DNA from: Oxytricha trifallax
Taxonomy: Eukaryota > Ciliophora > Spirotrichea > Sporadotrichida > Oxytrichidae
Assembly (NCBI GenBank): GCA_000711775.1
Contig: ARYC01001128.1
Coordinates: forward strand, 1 to 64,000
DNA: 64,000 bases
Reading direction: 5' to 3'
The notes under the pieces were generated by a model. It was not told the origin of the DNA. It ran no database searches and worked only from the letters and a program-made list of their open reading frames with translations. A program made the position numbers and the translations under genes. Position 1 is the stretch's first letter. Each line of letters begins with the position of its first letter. Shown piece by piece: positions 1-10,034 of the stretch.

Positions 1-1052
1 TCTAACACTTATTAATAAACATTCATTCTTCCTTTCCTTGCACATATCGTAGTCTTATCTTTACCCACTCTCTTGCAACTACTCTGTATTAAGTCTACTG
101 TGTCAATTGGTAGATCATGCATTAGGTGATACAGCAAATGTTTCTTGTAGTGAGTCTTAATCTAACTCTAATAGAATTCGATTCCATTAAATTGAGGACT
201 GTAAGGAACGTTATACACTGGAGTTATCTTTAACTCTTCATAAGCTTTCTTAGATTCCTTAGTCTTATGAACTGAGAGGTTATCAACAAAAAGGATGATC
301 TCTTGGTTTCTATACTTCTCTCTGAGCTTATGTAGGAACTCTATATACTACTCTCGCTTAATTGAGTGATGGTGAATAACATAACTCTCTAAGCCTGAAT
401 CTTCGCTAATGCCAGCTAAAATTGCATGGGTGACTACCTTCACTTTTTAATCAATGACTTCTATATTATCATACTTCTTATACCAAGACTTATTAATAAA
501 AGTGTTGAAGGTAAATACAGCTTCATCAGCATGTATGAACTTGATGTTATTAGTAATAGCTCTCTGCATTTAATCATATATATAGTTTAAATTATTAATA
601 TAAAATGGCACTGTAAAATCAATCACTCTCTTCACTCTGTTGACAGTCTTGAAAGTAATACCATTTCTTCTATAAATATTGGCTATAGTCTAAGGAGAGA
701 TACGCATGTCAGGAAACTTACGATGAAACATCACAGCTCGCTAGTCAAGAGGAAAGTGTGCCCAATACTTTAAAGTCTTAGAGTCACAGAGGTAGTCAAT
801 ATGGGTCTGAGTGAACTTTTATTTTCTTGCAGGATGCTTTCAAGTGCCTGAATCAAAATGCTAAACAGCTAACATGCAGTGATACCTAACAGTAGAGGCA
901 CTCTTGTGTAAGAGCTTTGCTATAGCTGCATAATTCAGTACTGGTTTGACTTAATCTATATTAATACTTGTACCATACCTAAGCTTAAGCAGTAAATCTA
1001 AATACTTTTCATCATAAATAGACCCTAAATATCGCTAATTTCTATTTCTCAT
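1..1052 (-). CDS. TBE 42-kDa-type transposase (DD34E), C-terminal end cut by window edge, one in-frame TGA
   Basis: Starting at ATG 1052-1050 and reading TAA/TAG as Gln, 350 codons run to the window edge, close to the length expected of the TBE 42-kDa protein. The DDE catalytic residues are visible: Asp176 in FIHADEAVF, Asp257 in IILFVDNLSVHK, and Glu292 in VPYSPQFNGIE. The spacing between the last two is 34 residues, as in Tc1/mariner enzymes. The N-terminal part (about 35-65) looks like a helix-turn-helix DNA-binding region. Several glutamines are TAA or TAG, which fixes the genetic code. One TGA lies in frame at codon 71 (842-840), just before KHPARK, so this copy is probably inactive. There are no frameshifts in the visible part. 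Confidence 0.93.
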
Positions 1053-1137
1053 TTTGCAAATTGGCCTAATTTCTCTACTAACCCCAATAAGACCCCAACT
1101 ATACCCTACAAATCAAAGCACTTATAAACCTCACTAA

Positions 1138-1154
1138 GGGGTTTTGGGGTTTTG
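1138..1154. repeat. Telomere-like terminal inverted repeat tip of the TBE
   Basis: Two G4T4 units plus a final G, the 17-base tip typical of TBE ends. The element is followed directly by AAT at 1155-1157, the presumed 3-base target. The other TBE end is outside the window, so the target duplication cannot be confirmed here. Confidence 0.92.
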
Positions 1155-1157
1155 AAT

Positions 1158-1772
1158 GAATTCGTGCGAAAACTAGTTGCTGAACCTAACTTAGATTTGA
1201 ACAATAACGATTTTGGCTCTTTTATCAACTAGACTGGTAGCTCAACCGATGAAGAATAGCGAGAAGCAAAAATAATTAGGAGGAGAAAGATTAGAAGCAG
1301 GATTGATTAGTGAAATTTAGATATAGCTAATAAATTTTACACTTAAAGAATAATAATTAATGAATTAAATGATACAAAAACATTTCTCCCAAATATTAAA
1401 TTCTTTTATAAGCGCATCAAATCAAAATTTGAGGTATTGGAACTATAGGCAGAGCGATACTATAAAGCTCTTTTGAATTTATATCCGTATCTCAAACACT
1501 CTTAATCACGAGATTAAATAGAAGAAGATTTAAATGATATCATAATGTATTTAAACTCATATAAAATTTATTAAAATAAACTTCACCAAACGATTAGATT
1601 AGTCTATTTTCCATTGGCAATTTAAGGTGATTTAATGACTCATTGTTTAATAAATTTTTTATTGAAATTATTGGAGCATACATTGATTATATTCAAAATA
1701 TTATTGAAATTTCTAGAAAATCTGAAAATATTTAGATATCTAGATTATTTCTACCAATAAATTAATAAATGA
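1158..1772 (+). pseudogene. Unidentified coding-like frame abutting the TBE insertion
   Basis: Immediately after the TBE target AAT, a plus-strand frame runs 204 codons to TGA 1770-1772, with a single internal TGA at 1311-1313 (codon 52). The product has an acidic/Asn-rich start (LDLNNNDFGSF), a basic patch (IIRRRKIRSRID), then a helical Leu/Lys/Tyr-rich stretch (VLELQAERYYKALLNLYPYL). No family was recognised. There is no start codon at the TBE junction, so the TBE may have landed inside a gene whose 5' part lies beyond the left edge. Chance open frames of about 150 codons are expected in this AT-rich DNA, so coding status is only moderately supported. Confidence 0.4.
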
Positions 1773-2779
1773 TTAATTTAAAACTAAAATTATTAGAGAT
1801 AGAAGTAAGCAATTACAATCTATAATGGGACATAGATATTTGACATGAAATATTTTAGAAATTGTAAAAATAGCAAAGCAGAAAATGCCTTGTCAATAAT
1901 CTAAATTTTAAGTTACTCAAGTATATCTTACTTTTATTAATAATTTTACAAGACCAGTGACTAATTTGGACAATTCCTTCAAATAGAGACAGAAAGTAAA
2001 GGTAAAAGCATATGTTATTGGAATGATGGTGATTTGTTATTCTTTCATTTTGCTTTAAGAGTATCTCTATTAATAATAAATAAATTCATATTATAATCTA
2101 TAATTCAATTTATTCGTATTAAATGATTGCAAATACATTTCACTTTAGTCTCCCACTACACTATTAAACAACAGAGTATTCCCTAACATTTTAAAGGATA
2201 AAGGATAAAAGCATGTGAAAATTTGGGTAAAAGGACAATAATTACATAACCATAACACATTAGCTAAATATATATTTTTATAGTAGAGATAATCTATTTA
2301 TACAGGTGCTTCATTACTAAATTAAGCAACTTAACAGGCAAATTCTATTGTTTATAGCAAAATGCTTATTAGTAAAGGCATAGAGATTATAAACAAAAGA
2401 GATGGCCCCAGATAGTAAACCTTCATGGGATTCATGGTAAAGCTTTCATATCTTTTTGTTTGTATGCCGCATACAGTTCGAGGACTTAGCTCTTGATCGT
2501 TATTCTACAACACAATATTATATTCAACACTTAAGCTTCTCGATGTCAGAATGTTTATTCTTTTGTTAGAATTTGGACAGATATATAGCTTTTCAAATAG
2601 ATTCTTAAAGATAAAGTTATTAGAAACTCCATTGCTTTCTTAGCAGTAAGGAATGGAAAGCCTCAGCATCAGTTTCGCAGCACCTATCTGCTTTCTAGTC
2701 TACAGTAGAAATTTGATAGGTTTCTTCTAAATATGATCTAAATACTAACATTGTGAATTCAGGCATTTTTGTGGTTTGC
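1773..2779. other. AT-rich stretch without a recognised gene
   Basis: Mostly AT-rich. The last few hundred bases become richer in GC toward the decayed copy at 2780, so the true left boundary of that copy may lie here. No RNA gene or element end was seen. Confidence 0.4.
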
Positions 2780-3830
2780 AAACGAAGTAAAGGGCGAACC
2801 TTCGTATTGCGCCCTGCAAGAGGCATAACACAATTCTCCATCAGAATATCAAGGGAGATGGAATGTCCAATTCAGACATCTATTCCATGAGCCGAGATAA
2901 ACGAACATCTTTTTTTTCTCATGATATACCAATGCCATGAACCAGGCGCCCTTATTATTTTTTTGTTGCGTCTAGGGTATAGTAAAACGCTTCTTGGATG
3001 TTACTGCTTTCCTCTTGCGCTTTGCCGCTTACCTATTGTACTTTACTGTGTTCCTTTGGTGCGATTTGCTGCTTTTCTCTTGTGGTTATCTGAATTTCTT
3101 ACTGATGTAGTGGAGTAGCTATGGCGATTTATAATAGCATGATTAGACTATCGAAGGGGATTTACACTTGTCATTAGATTGGCTAAATATTATTAAAGCA
3201 CCATCCATCTAGCAATAAGCCCTTTAGTATCTCATCCAATTAAGCCCCCTTCCACTCTTGTGCTACAGAAATTCAAAGTAACATCTTCGCATCAAAGGGA
3301 ATATGCTAAGATGTCAGGAGTGTCAATAATGATTTATGCTTGAGTATCAGGCAATAAAATACCTTCTAACTAACTCTCTTAATCACGCAATCCTTATCCT
3401 TAAAACAAGTTGAATCAGCTCGAATATGTTCGCAATATCATGCCCATCTCACTTGCAATTCTAAAGGAATTACGTGAACAACGCTTATACTCACTTTCCT
3501 ACCCCTCAGAGCCTTCCAGGCAGAGTTGGCATCGCCAGAGTCAGTCATATGACTGTTTAACCCTACAAAACGAATGTCTCCTTATGGCAACCATGCTATG
3601 TCGACGCTTGTAACGGTTTTACAGTGAATGGCAAAAAGACCTCTGCCTTATCCTTCTTCTTCCCTTTTCTTATAGCAGTTAAAGACCCAGTAGATTTGCC
3701 TTGATGACTGGCAGCTGCACCAGAGATGCTTAGACATGCTATAGCCGTTCACGTCGCAAGGGGCAGGTAGCCAGTGATATAGCATTCGCCATTTAATGCA
3801 GTCATACTTACTAAAGAAGTCCTACTTTTG
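2780..3830 (-). pseudogene. Copy A of a duplicated, decayed protein-coding unit
   Basis: Read on the minus strand, this GC-richer block matches 7400-8360 in two separated places with similar spacing. One is HCKTVTSVDIAWLPQ near 3560-3610, matching RCKTVTNLNITWLPQ in copy B. The other is MSELDIPSP near 2850-2870, matching MPEFDIPQP in copy B. A third shared stretch near 3690-3760 reads about IACLSISGAAASHQGKSTG. Frames shift several times between these patches and TGAs interrupt them, so it is not translatable as it stands. The alternating hydrophobic and Ser/Thr pattern is faintly WD-repeat-like, but no family can be named safely. A TGA at 3751-3749 aligns with a TGA in copy B. Confidence 0.5.
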
Positions 3831-4799
3831 GAAATTTTCTGGTTATCGTTTGAGGTTCTATGAATAACGAACTTTATCCAGAATATATATGAATTTGCCT
3901 TTTTGCAATAAGCTGTAATTAAAATAAGTTATACATTAAAGTGAGTAAACTGAAACATATATTTTAAATGAGGCAGATATGTTGAATTAAAATTTAGCAC
4001 TTTCCTTATTGCATCACATTAATGTTTATTAATAAACGTTAGTAAATTTACTTATAGTAACTCTATCTTCCGGTCATTAAAAGTACAGAGAAAATAAGGT
4101 AACAGATAGGATTAAAAGTAATATTTATTAAAATGAAACATCATAGTGTTATCATGTATGTATATTGATACTACAAATAAAATTAAAATATGTTTGTCGA
4201 TTCAGCATAATAGATATTTGCTGAATTAAACAAATACATTTTATCTTGACATGTTGTCATTTCCGATAGTAAAAATCTTGTAATAGTCTAACTTTTTAGT
4301 TTTTCTTAAATTTTCTTTCTAAGAACATTAAAACACGAATAATTAACTAGATAAAAAAAATGTATTATTAATATTTATATTATTATTATGAGATTATAAT
4401 ATTCAAAATTGTGAAATTTAATCTATCTTTTACATTTAAGAAGATTTCAGTATGAATATATATGCATATAATGGAGAAAAAAATATTTAATAATGATTAT
4501 TGATGTCTTATTGCTGTCAATTGGCTTTTATTCCCACTTTAAATGAAAGAATTTTTTGTTAAAATCTATAATGATCTAAGGATTTAATTACTATTAATTT
4601 CACTGTATAGTTTTATATAATCTCAGGTAGGTTAGAAATATAGCTTCCTTTATTTTTATGTTGATTCATAGGTTGAGATTTGAGTTAAAATTACTGATGA
4701 TATTAATTATCATCTTATATTAAAGTGAATAACTATTGGATCTTTAAAGTCTTAGATGCTTACAGTTTAGTCTACTTGAACAAATAATTTTACAAACAG
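3831..4799. other. AT-rich stretch, no gene seen
   Basis: Very AT-rich sequence with homopolymer runs. No conserved motif, inverted repeat or RNA gene was recognised on either strand. Confidence 0.5.
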
Positions 4800-6720
4800 A
4801 GCTCAAAGCTCAGCTGCTAGCTTTATTATCATTCAGTATTTTAATAATAAATTAATTTATTATTTCATTTCTGTGATTTGTTTGAATTGTTCCTTACCAC
4901 AAACAGTCTCAACTATGATTAATAAGAATACATAAATACCCCATAATTTTGATGGGTCTTCAATTGCTAATTTATTACTAATGTAACTGTTAAAATTTTG
5001 AGGTTTTGTTGCTGATGTGTCATCCAAAAATTACTGCAAAGTTATTATTTCCTATATATAAATACCTTATAACCAGGGGATACCTACACTAATATGTTTT
5101 CTGGCTTGATACCTCTATGACATAAAACTCCCTGAGTAATTATTTAAGTTATCGTGGATATAAATTATGAAATAGAAATAAATAAAAATATAAAAGGATG
5201 TTAGTTAATTACTGAACTGCCATCACATCCTGTCGCATTTCGTGTTTAATTATATAACAGTTCAAATTCTATTTGAATAAACCGAAACTGCTAATTCATA
5301 GTTTTAAAATTTAACTTTCATTAAAAACCTTTCTTCTAAATACTTAAGGAATTCTATAGGTATTTTACTTTAGTTGTAGATATTTTAATTTATAATTCAG
5401 AGTTTCTAATTTTAAATAATATTAAGAATGAGATTCATGTATTAAATTAATGAGTCACATACTTAAAGACTTATAAACAGGAATATGAACTAATTATTAT
5501 CAATACGGTAATACATCTAGATTGGGAACTAAAAATTTAAAGTTTGATACATATAATTTCTAAACTGTTTAAATAGCTATTTAATTATATTAACTATGAT
5601 GTTAAGCCAAAGTATTGAATTATATTCCAACTTAAACTAATCACTCTATACTAATGACTTTGCTCTTTTATTTAATTTTTAAGTAATTCTTCAATTCATT
5701 ATAAAATTACAAACAATGTTTGCTATACACACACTTAACTATCTTTATCGATTAAAATCTCCTTAAAATTGATGTCATAAAGACTAGTTATTATCATTAA
5801 ATCATCTGCTAATATTTTGAAGTCATACGTCATGTTTTAGTACTTTAGATCCAATCATAAACTTAATTCCTGATATCTAAACCAATACCATATATATAAT
5901 ATAGTTTAATAAAGTTGCATTTAAGGTTGTTTTTAAAATATTTAAGAAACACTTTGAGCTCAACATGTTATTAGTTTCCTCTTGATGATAGATTTTCAAT
6001 ATTTATTCCTATTTCTTTTGTTTACTTTACTAAATAGAGTAATTTATTGCTGAGATTTTCTTTATAGATGCATCAAGATTAACATTTAATTTAATCTTGA
6101 TATCAATCTATTGCTAATTATTATAATTGTTTACTTACTTATCTTCTTGTTTAATCAGCAATCCCTCAAATGTGTCAAAACAATGAATTAAATTTTACTT
6201 TATGTTAATCATCTCTACTGATTTCACTACATCTTTAACTTTTGACTGTGTCAACAACTATATCTATAATTAAAATGAAAGTACTTACTTCAGCCTCTTT
6301 TTCAATGGATTATAATTTTTGTTCGGAATAAGTAAAAAGATGAGTAGTGATCAAACTTCAAACTGGGCATGGCACAAAATTATTACATTCATTCACCTCA
6401 TGCCAGTATTTATAGCTGGATTTATTTAACCTAGCTCTAGTATTTTATTTGTTTATTTGTCAAAATTAGCAGACTCTGAGCTACGAGGGTGCTGTTGCTT
6501 TCTTGTAAATATGAAAAATAATTAATTATTTTGGTTTTTCAGCATTGATATTGTCTTTGTCTGACTACTTGCACCATGATATAAGTTCTTTCCTCAGTCA
6601 ATACGTAGTCATCAATGTTTTCATATTCACTATACTTAGTATAAAGGCAATTACTATTTGTTGCTACTTAGCGAAGTACTGAATTCTTTGAATTTAAAGC
6701 ATTATTTTATATATTGATAT
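4800..6720 (-). pseudogene. Protein-kinase-like gene remnant with Cys-rich/coiled upstream part
   Basis: On the minus strand, 5119-5096 encodes HRGIKPEN, the kinase catalytic loop (consensus HRDxKPEN) with Gly in place of the catalytic Asp. Downstream, near 5030-4890, a shifted frame reads PSKLWGIYVFLLIIVETVCG, fitting kinase subdomains IX-X (the DxWSxGV region). Upstream, 6460-6290 carries closely spaced Cys/His residues (WHEVNECNNFVPCPV) reminiscent of RING or B-box zinc ligands. It is followed by a Lys/Gln-rich helical frame open to TGA 5825-5823. A 25-base intron candidate with GTAAGT and TAG ends lies at 6264-6288. Frameshifts and TGAs make this a pseudogene. That the zinc-like and kinase parts belong to one gene is inferred from strand and proximity. 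Confidence 0.5.
6264..6288 (-). other. Candidate 25-base intron
   Basis: On the minus strand it starts GTAAGT and ends in an AT-rich tract plus TAG. Removing it joins a frame reading QKLQSIEKEAE to one reading QLLTQSKVKDVV. Introns this short are normal in stichotrich genes. Confidence 0.4.
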
Positions 6721-7059
6721 TTGGTTATAAACTATTAGCGTCGAAATATAGAATTAGGAATCAATATTAAACGTTTAATTAAATAAATAATTATACTATA
6801 TATATAAAATATTTTAACAAATTGGGAGAAGTTATAAAATTTTAAAATGGAAAAATATTAAAAACAAAAACTTTATTATTATTAATATCATTTGTGTAAT
6901 AAGCAACAATAGCTCTAACTCTAATGTATACTTATGTATCAAATTGACACCATATAGGTATTCTTGTAGCTCTTCATCTTTTATGTCATTTCCCATCATT
7001 TACTGCTAATCTACTGTCCTTATCAATAACTTTGCTTTCTTGGGTCTGTTCATTCATTC
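6721..7059. other. AT-rich spacer
   Basis: Low-complexity AT-rich DNA between the kinase-like remnant and copy B. No gene or repeat was recognised. Confidence 0.4.
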
Positions 7060-8360
7060 GCTTGATATCTGAATTGGAAATTGTTTGGCTTTGAAGAGAA
7101 GTAGTTGTACTGGCTGTTATACATTCTCTTTGAGAACTCCATAAAATGTGTTTCTTTCAGTGTCGTAATAAGCGTGAGGTGGGAGATTAGTCTTTACCAT
7201 GTTTGGTTTGATCTAGGAATTTTTCTTGCACTTCTCATCTTTGTATCACTTGCTGCAGGTTTAGAGCACCATCTTTAGTTATCATCTTGAACTTCATTAA
7301 CCATCATATGATGGGAATGATTAAGTGTCTGGTCTTAAGTATTCTCACCCAAAGAGCAACATGTCTAGATATTAACCTTTAAGCTTTGCAATTAAAGTTT
7401 TTAATGGAAATAAGAGGCAAAAGGGATGATGGAAGCTGTCTATGGAACTACTCGAGGAAGCTTGCGCTATCTTACGGCTATGGAATATCAAACTCAGGCA
7501 TTATCTCAGAGAGCAGAGATAATTGAGCATCATTATTTCCTTAAAGGCCAATGCAACTTCCCCAAGTGAAGTTTACATATTTGCTTTTCTCAAACTGCGT
7601 GTTTACTCAACTCAATCCGGTTAAACCTGCGAATCTATTGAGACTGCTGCTCTTTCTCTATTTATTAAGTGCTTTCTTCAATGCTGGAGTTGAGATCGCC
7701 TTTATGGATTCTACTTCTTACGTAAAAATTCAATGAAAGTGCAGTTAGCATACCAATAAGGGGACTGATGAATCCTGATACAGTTCACTGTGCGTGCTGC
7801 ACTCATTGCTTTCTCACTGATAGAGTTTCCAATCAACTCTGGTAGTTCATAGCATCAATAAGACTTCATCGCTCCTAACAAACAGACTTAGATGCCAAGT
7901 TAATCAAAGAAGATAACCGCCGAGGTTGTACTGAATATCAAGTTATTCTATCACTGCTATTCTTTCATTCCTTGCACTTTCACCCACAGTCTTAAATCTC
8001 ATGAAGCTGTCACATCATTCTCCTTTGAAACATAATGCCCAAAGTGCTGATAAACATACCACAGTAATAGCCCAAACTGCCGATGATTGCAAGTATTGTC
8101 AGACTTACTTGAGATGATTACAACATCGTTAGTTTATATTAAGATATTAGTGCTCTAAGGTAGCCATGTGATGTTGAGGTTAGTAACAGTTTTGCAGCGA
8201 ATGTCAAACACTTCCATGATTCAACCCTATTCTCCCCATTTCTTGCTGCCTGTTATAGGTCCAGTAGAAGTGCCTTGATTTCAATCAGATGCAACATATA
8301 TGCTTTAACATGCTACAGTTGTTCACGCCACTATAGTCAGGTAGTATGGGATATAACATT
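7060..8360 (-). pseudogene. Copy B of the duplicated, decayed protein-coding unit
   Basis: This is the better preserved of the two copies. Minus-strand patches, from N- to C-terminal side, read RCKTVTNLNITWLPQ (8215-8150), KSKYVNFTWGSCIGLQGNN and MPEFDIPQPQDSASFLEQFH (about 7590-7450), then PPHAYYDTERNTFYGVLKEN (about 7180-7120). The patches lie in different frames, so at least three frameshifts and several TGAs have accumulated. The first and third patches align with copy A at similar spacing. The GC content, clearly above the flanks, supports a former coding sequence. The family is unknown. Confidence 0.55.
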
Positions 8361-8812
8361 ATTAAGTCTTCTTTTGTTAATTATCTGATTATTATTAAAG
8401 GCTCTATAAATATTGGACTCTATGCAAAACATATAAAAATTTTCAATTTTGCAATTGACTTTAATTACAATAAAGCAGTACCTTAGAGAAATTTAACCAA
8501 AACATACTTTATTTATGAAGCAAATATTTCGAAATTAAATAAAACAACTTTCTTATTTGAATTTAATTTATTCTTTTATTTCACTAATATTTATGTATTT
8601 GTGAGATCTAATAATTATATATATATTTTATCAGAATCAAAATTCTCATCACCATTACAGTAATAAAACACAATTATTAATGATTTAAGTATTTCTCTAT
8701 AATTTAATAATATATTTTTGTAATTATTGAATAATCTGAGTTAATTAAAAACCACTTGTTCTTCCATTATTTTATTTCTTTCTATTTTTATATATTTTAT
8801 GTGTTTATTCAT
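8285..8812 (-). CDS. Open frame of 175 codons leading into copy B, unidentified
   Basis: From ATG 8812 the minus strand is open (TAA/TAG as Gln) to TGA 8287-8285. The product is Ile/Leu/Lys/Asn-rich, with no motif recognised. Its end overlaps the start of copy B homology (ILPDYSGVNNCSMLKH), so it may be the N-terminal part of the copy B gene. Given the base composition, a chance frame of this length is quite possible, and confidence rests mainly on its position next to copy B. Confidence 0.3.
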
Positions 8813-10034
8813 GGGGCCATTCCAAATTATTACGATTCTCTTGGTTTAAGATTGAGTTAGATGCAAGAGTATCTATCTGTCTGGACTAAGCCTTAGTTTT
8901 AATTTCCAAACAGCTTTAATTATATCAAATCAACATTTCAATATTTTGTTAGGCCATGCTCTATACTATAACTCTATAGTTTGACAATTATCTCACCTAT
9001 TTAAATTGTTTTCTTCCCAGATTTATCGATTTCCAAAAGTTAATCAAACTTATTTTTTCTTTTTTAATGTATCTTAATTATAATTTTGATGTTTATATAT
9101 TTGGTTTATACTTTTTTTAATTTATATTTATATCGCTGCGGATAATCTTGAAATTTTTATTTAAAAAAAGTTGAGTGCTCTTTAATATTGATAAATTTTG
9201 AAGCTTTTATAATTATGATTGTAAAGTCACGAAGTCAAGCTATTCATTGGTTAATTATTAAATAATTCATAATTTTGGAGGAGATTTAAGCATCTTGCTT
9301 TCGACAGCGATTAGGCAAATCTATCTGATATTTATTCTTTTGTTGTTGTTGTTGATAGATTGCAGACTTTTCACAATTTAATAGATGATGTCCCATAAAC
9401 TAAAAATTATCTATCTGAATTGTTTTTGTGGAATTTTAGCAACAATATAGCCTTTAAAACACCCTCTAAAACATCTTATATTATTATGATTATTAATTAT
9501 TAAACTAGTTTTAAAATGAATGATTATAACTAAATAAAAGATAATTATTGTTAACTAGTGAAAGTTATTTATATGTTCTAAGAGTGATACATTAAAATAA
9601 GTGCATCACAATTATGTTTATGTTATTGATCTATTTTTATTTAATTAAACTTTGATTCTCCTCATACATTTGAACTTATTTATAAATATAATCTAATATA
9701 GGCTTTCAACTTCAACTGTAGAGTTTTTAATAGTATTTCATAGTAAGTTGATAATAATTAACAATAAAATAAAAGTGTTTACTTTCAATTAATATTAAAG
9801 ATCTGCATTCAGATTTTTCATATAATATTAATATAGTTTACTAACATCATATTTTTCTAACTAAAGCTAGGTAATAATGCCAAATCTATTCAATTCCATC
9901 AACTTTAAGCAAATAATTCTATAAATTTATCAATTATTAAATAAGAAAAAATGAACTTGTGAGATGTACTAAAATATTCACAAGCACTTAATTAATAACC
10001 ATCATGATCTATATTTAAGAATTCTTTTGGAAGT
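8813..10034. other. AT-rich stretch with one weak minus-strand ORF
   Basis: Mostly low-complexity AT-rich DNA. A minus-strand frame 9396-9244 (51 codons including stop) starts ATG and reads MGHHLLNCEKSAIY, followed by a Gln run and a basic patch (LPNRCRKQDA). It has some protein-like character but no homology I can name. Confidence 0.3.

Larger units (their letters stand above)
1..1154 (-). mobile_element. TBE transposon (Tc1/mariner superfamily), right-hand end, truncated by window edge
   Basis: The element ends at 1154 in a perfect 17-base telomere-like block, GGGGTTTTGGGGTTTTG (1138-1154), next to AAT (1155-1157), which fits the ANT target of Oxytricha telomere-bearing elements. About 80 bases inside the end a transposase frame begins and runs leftwards out of the window. 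TBEs are abundant germline-limited transposons in Oxytricha, and their transposases are implicated in genome rearrangement. Only about 1.15 kb is present, so the 22-kDa and 57-kDa frames known from full TBEs would lie beyond the left edge. The telomere-like terminus plus the DDE transposase make this the firmest identification in the window and the main evidence for the organism. Confidence 0.93.

Noticed and set aside
1138-1154. The G4T4 block as a chromosome end or telomere-addition site
   Set aside because: It is only 17 bases, faces out of a DDE-transposase element and is followed by the ANT target, which fits a TBE terminus rather than a telomere.
1-1154. Euplotes Tec element
   Set aside because: Euplotes uses TAA/TAG as stops and TGA as Cys. 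Here TAA and TAG are clearly Gln inside the transposase.
2921-3118. Short plus-strand frames such as 2921-3118, 3410-3613 and 7551-7736 as genes
   Set aside because: They lie antisense to the two decayed gene copies and have no motif; the conserved text is on the minus strand.
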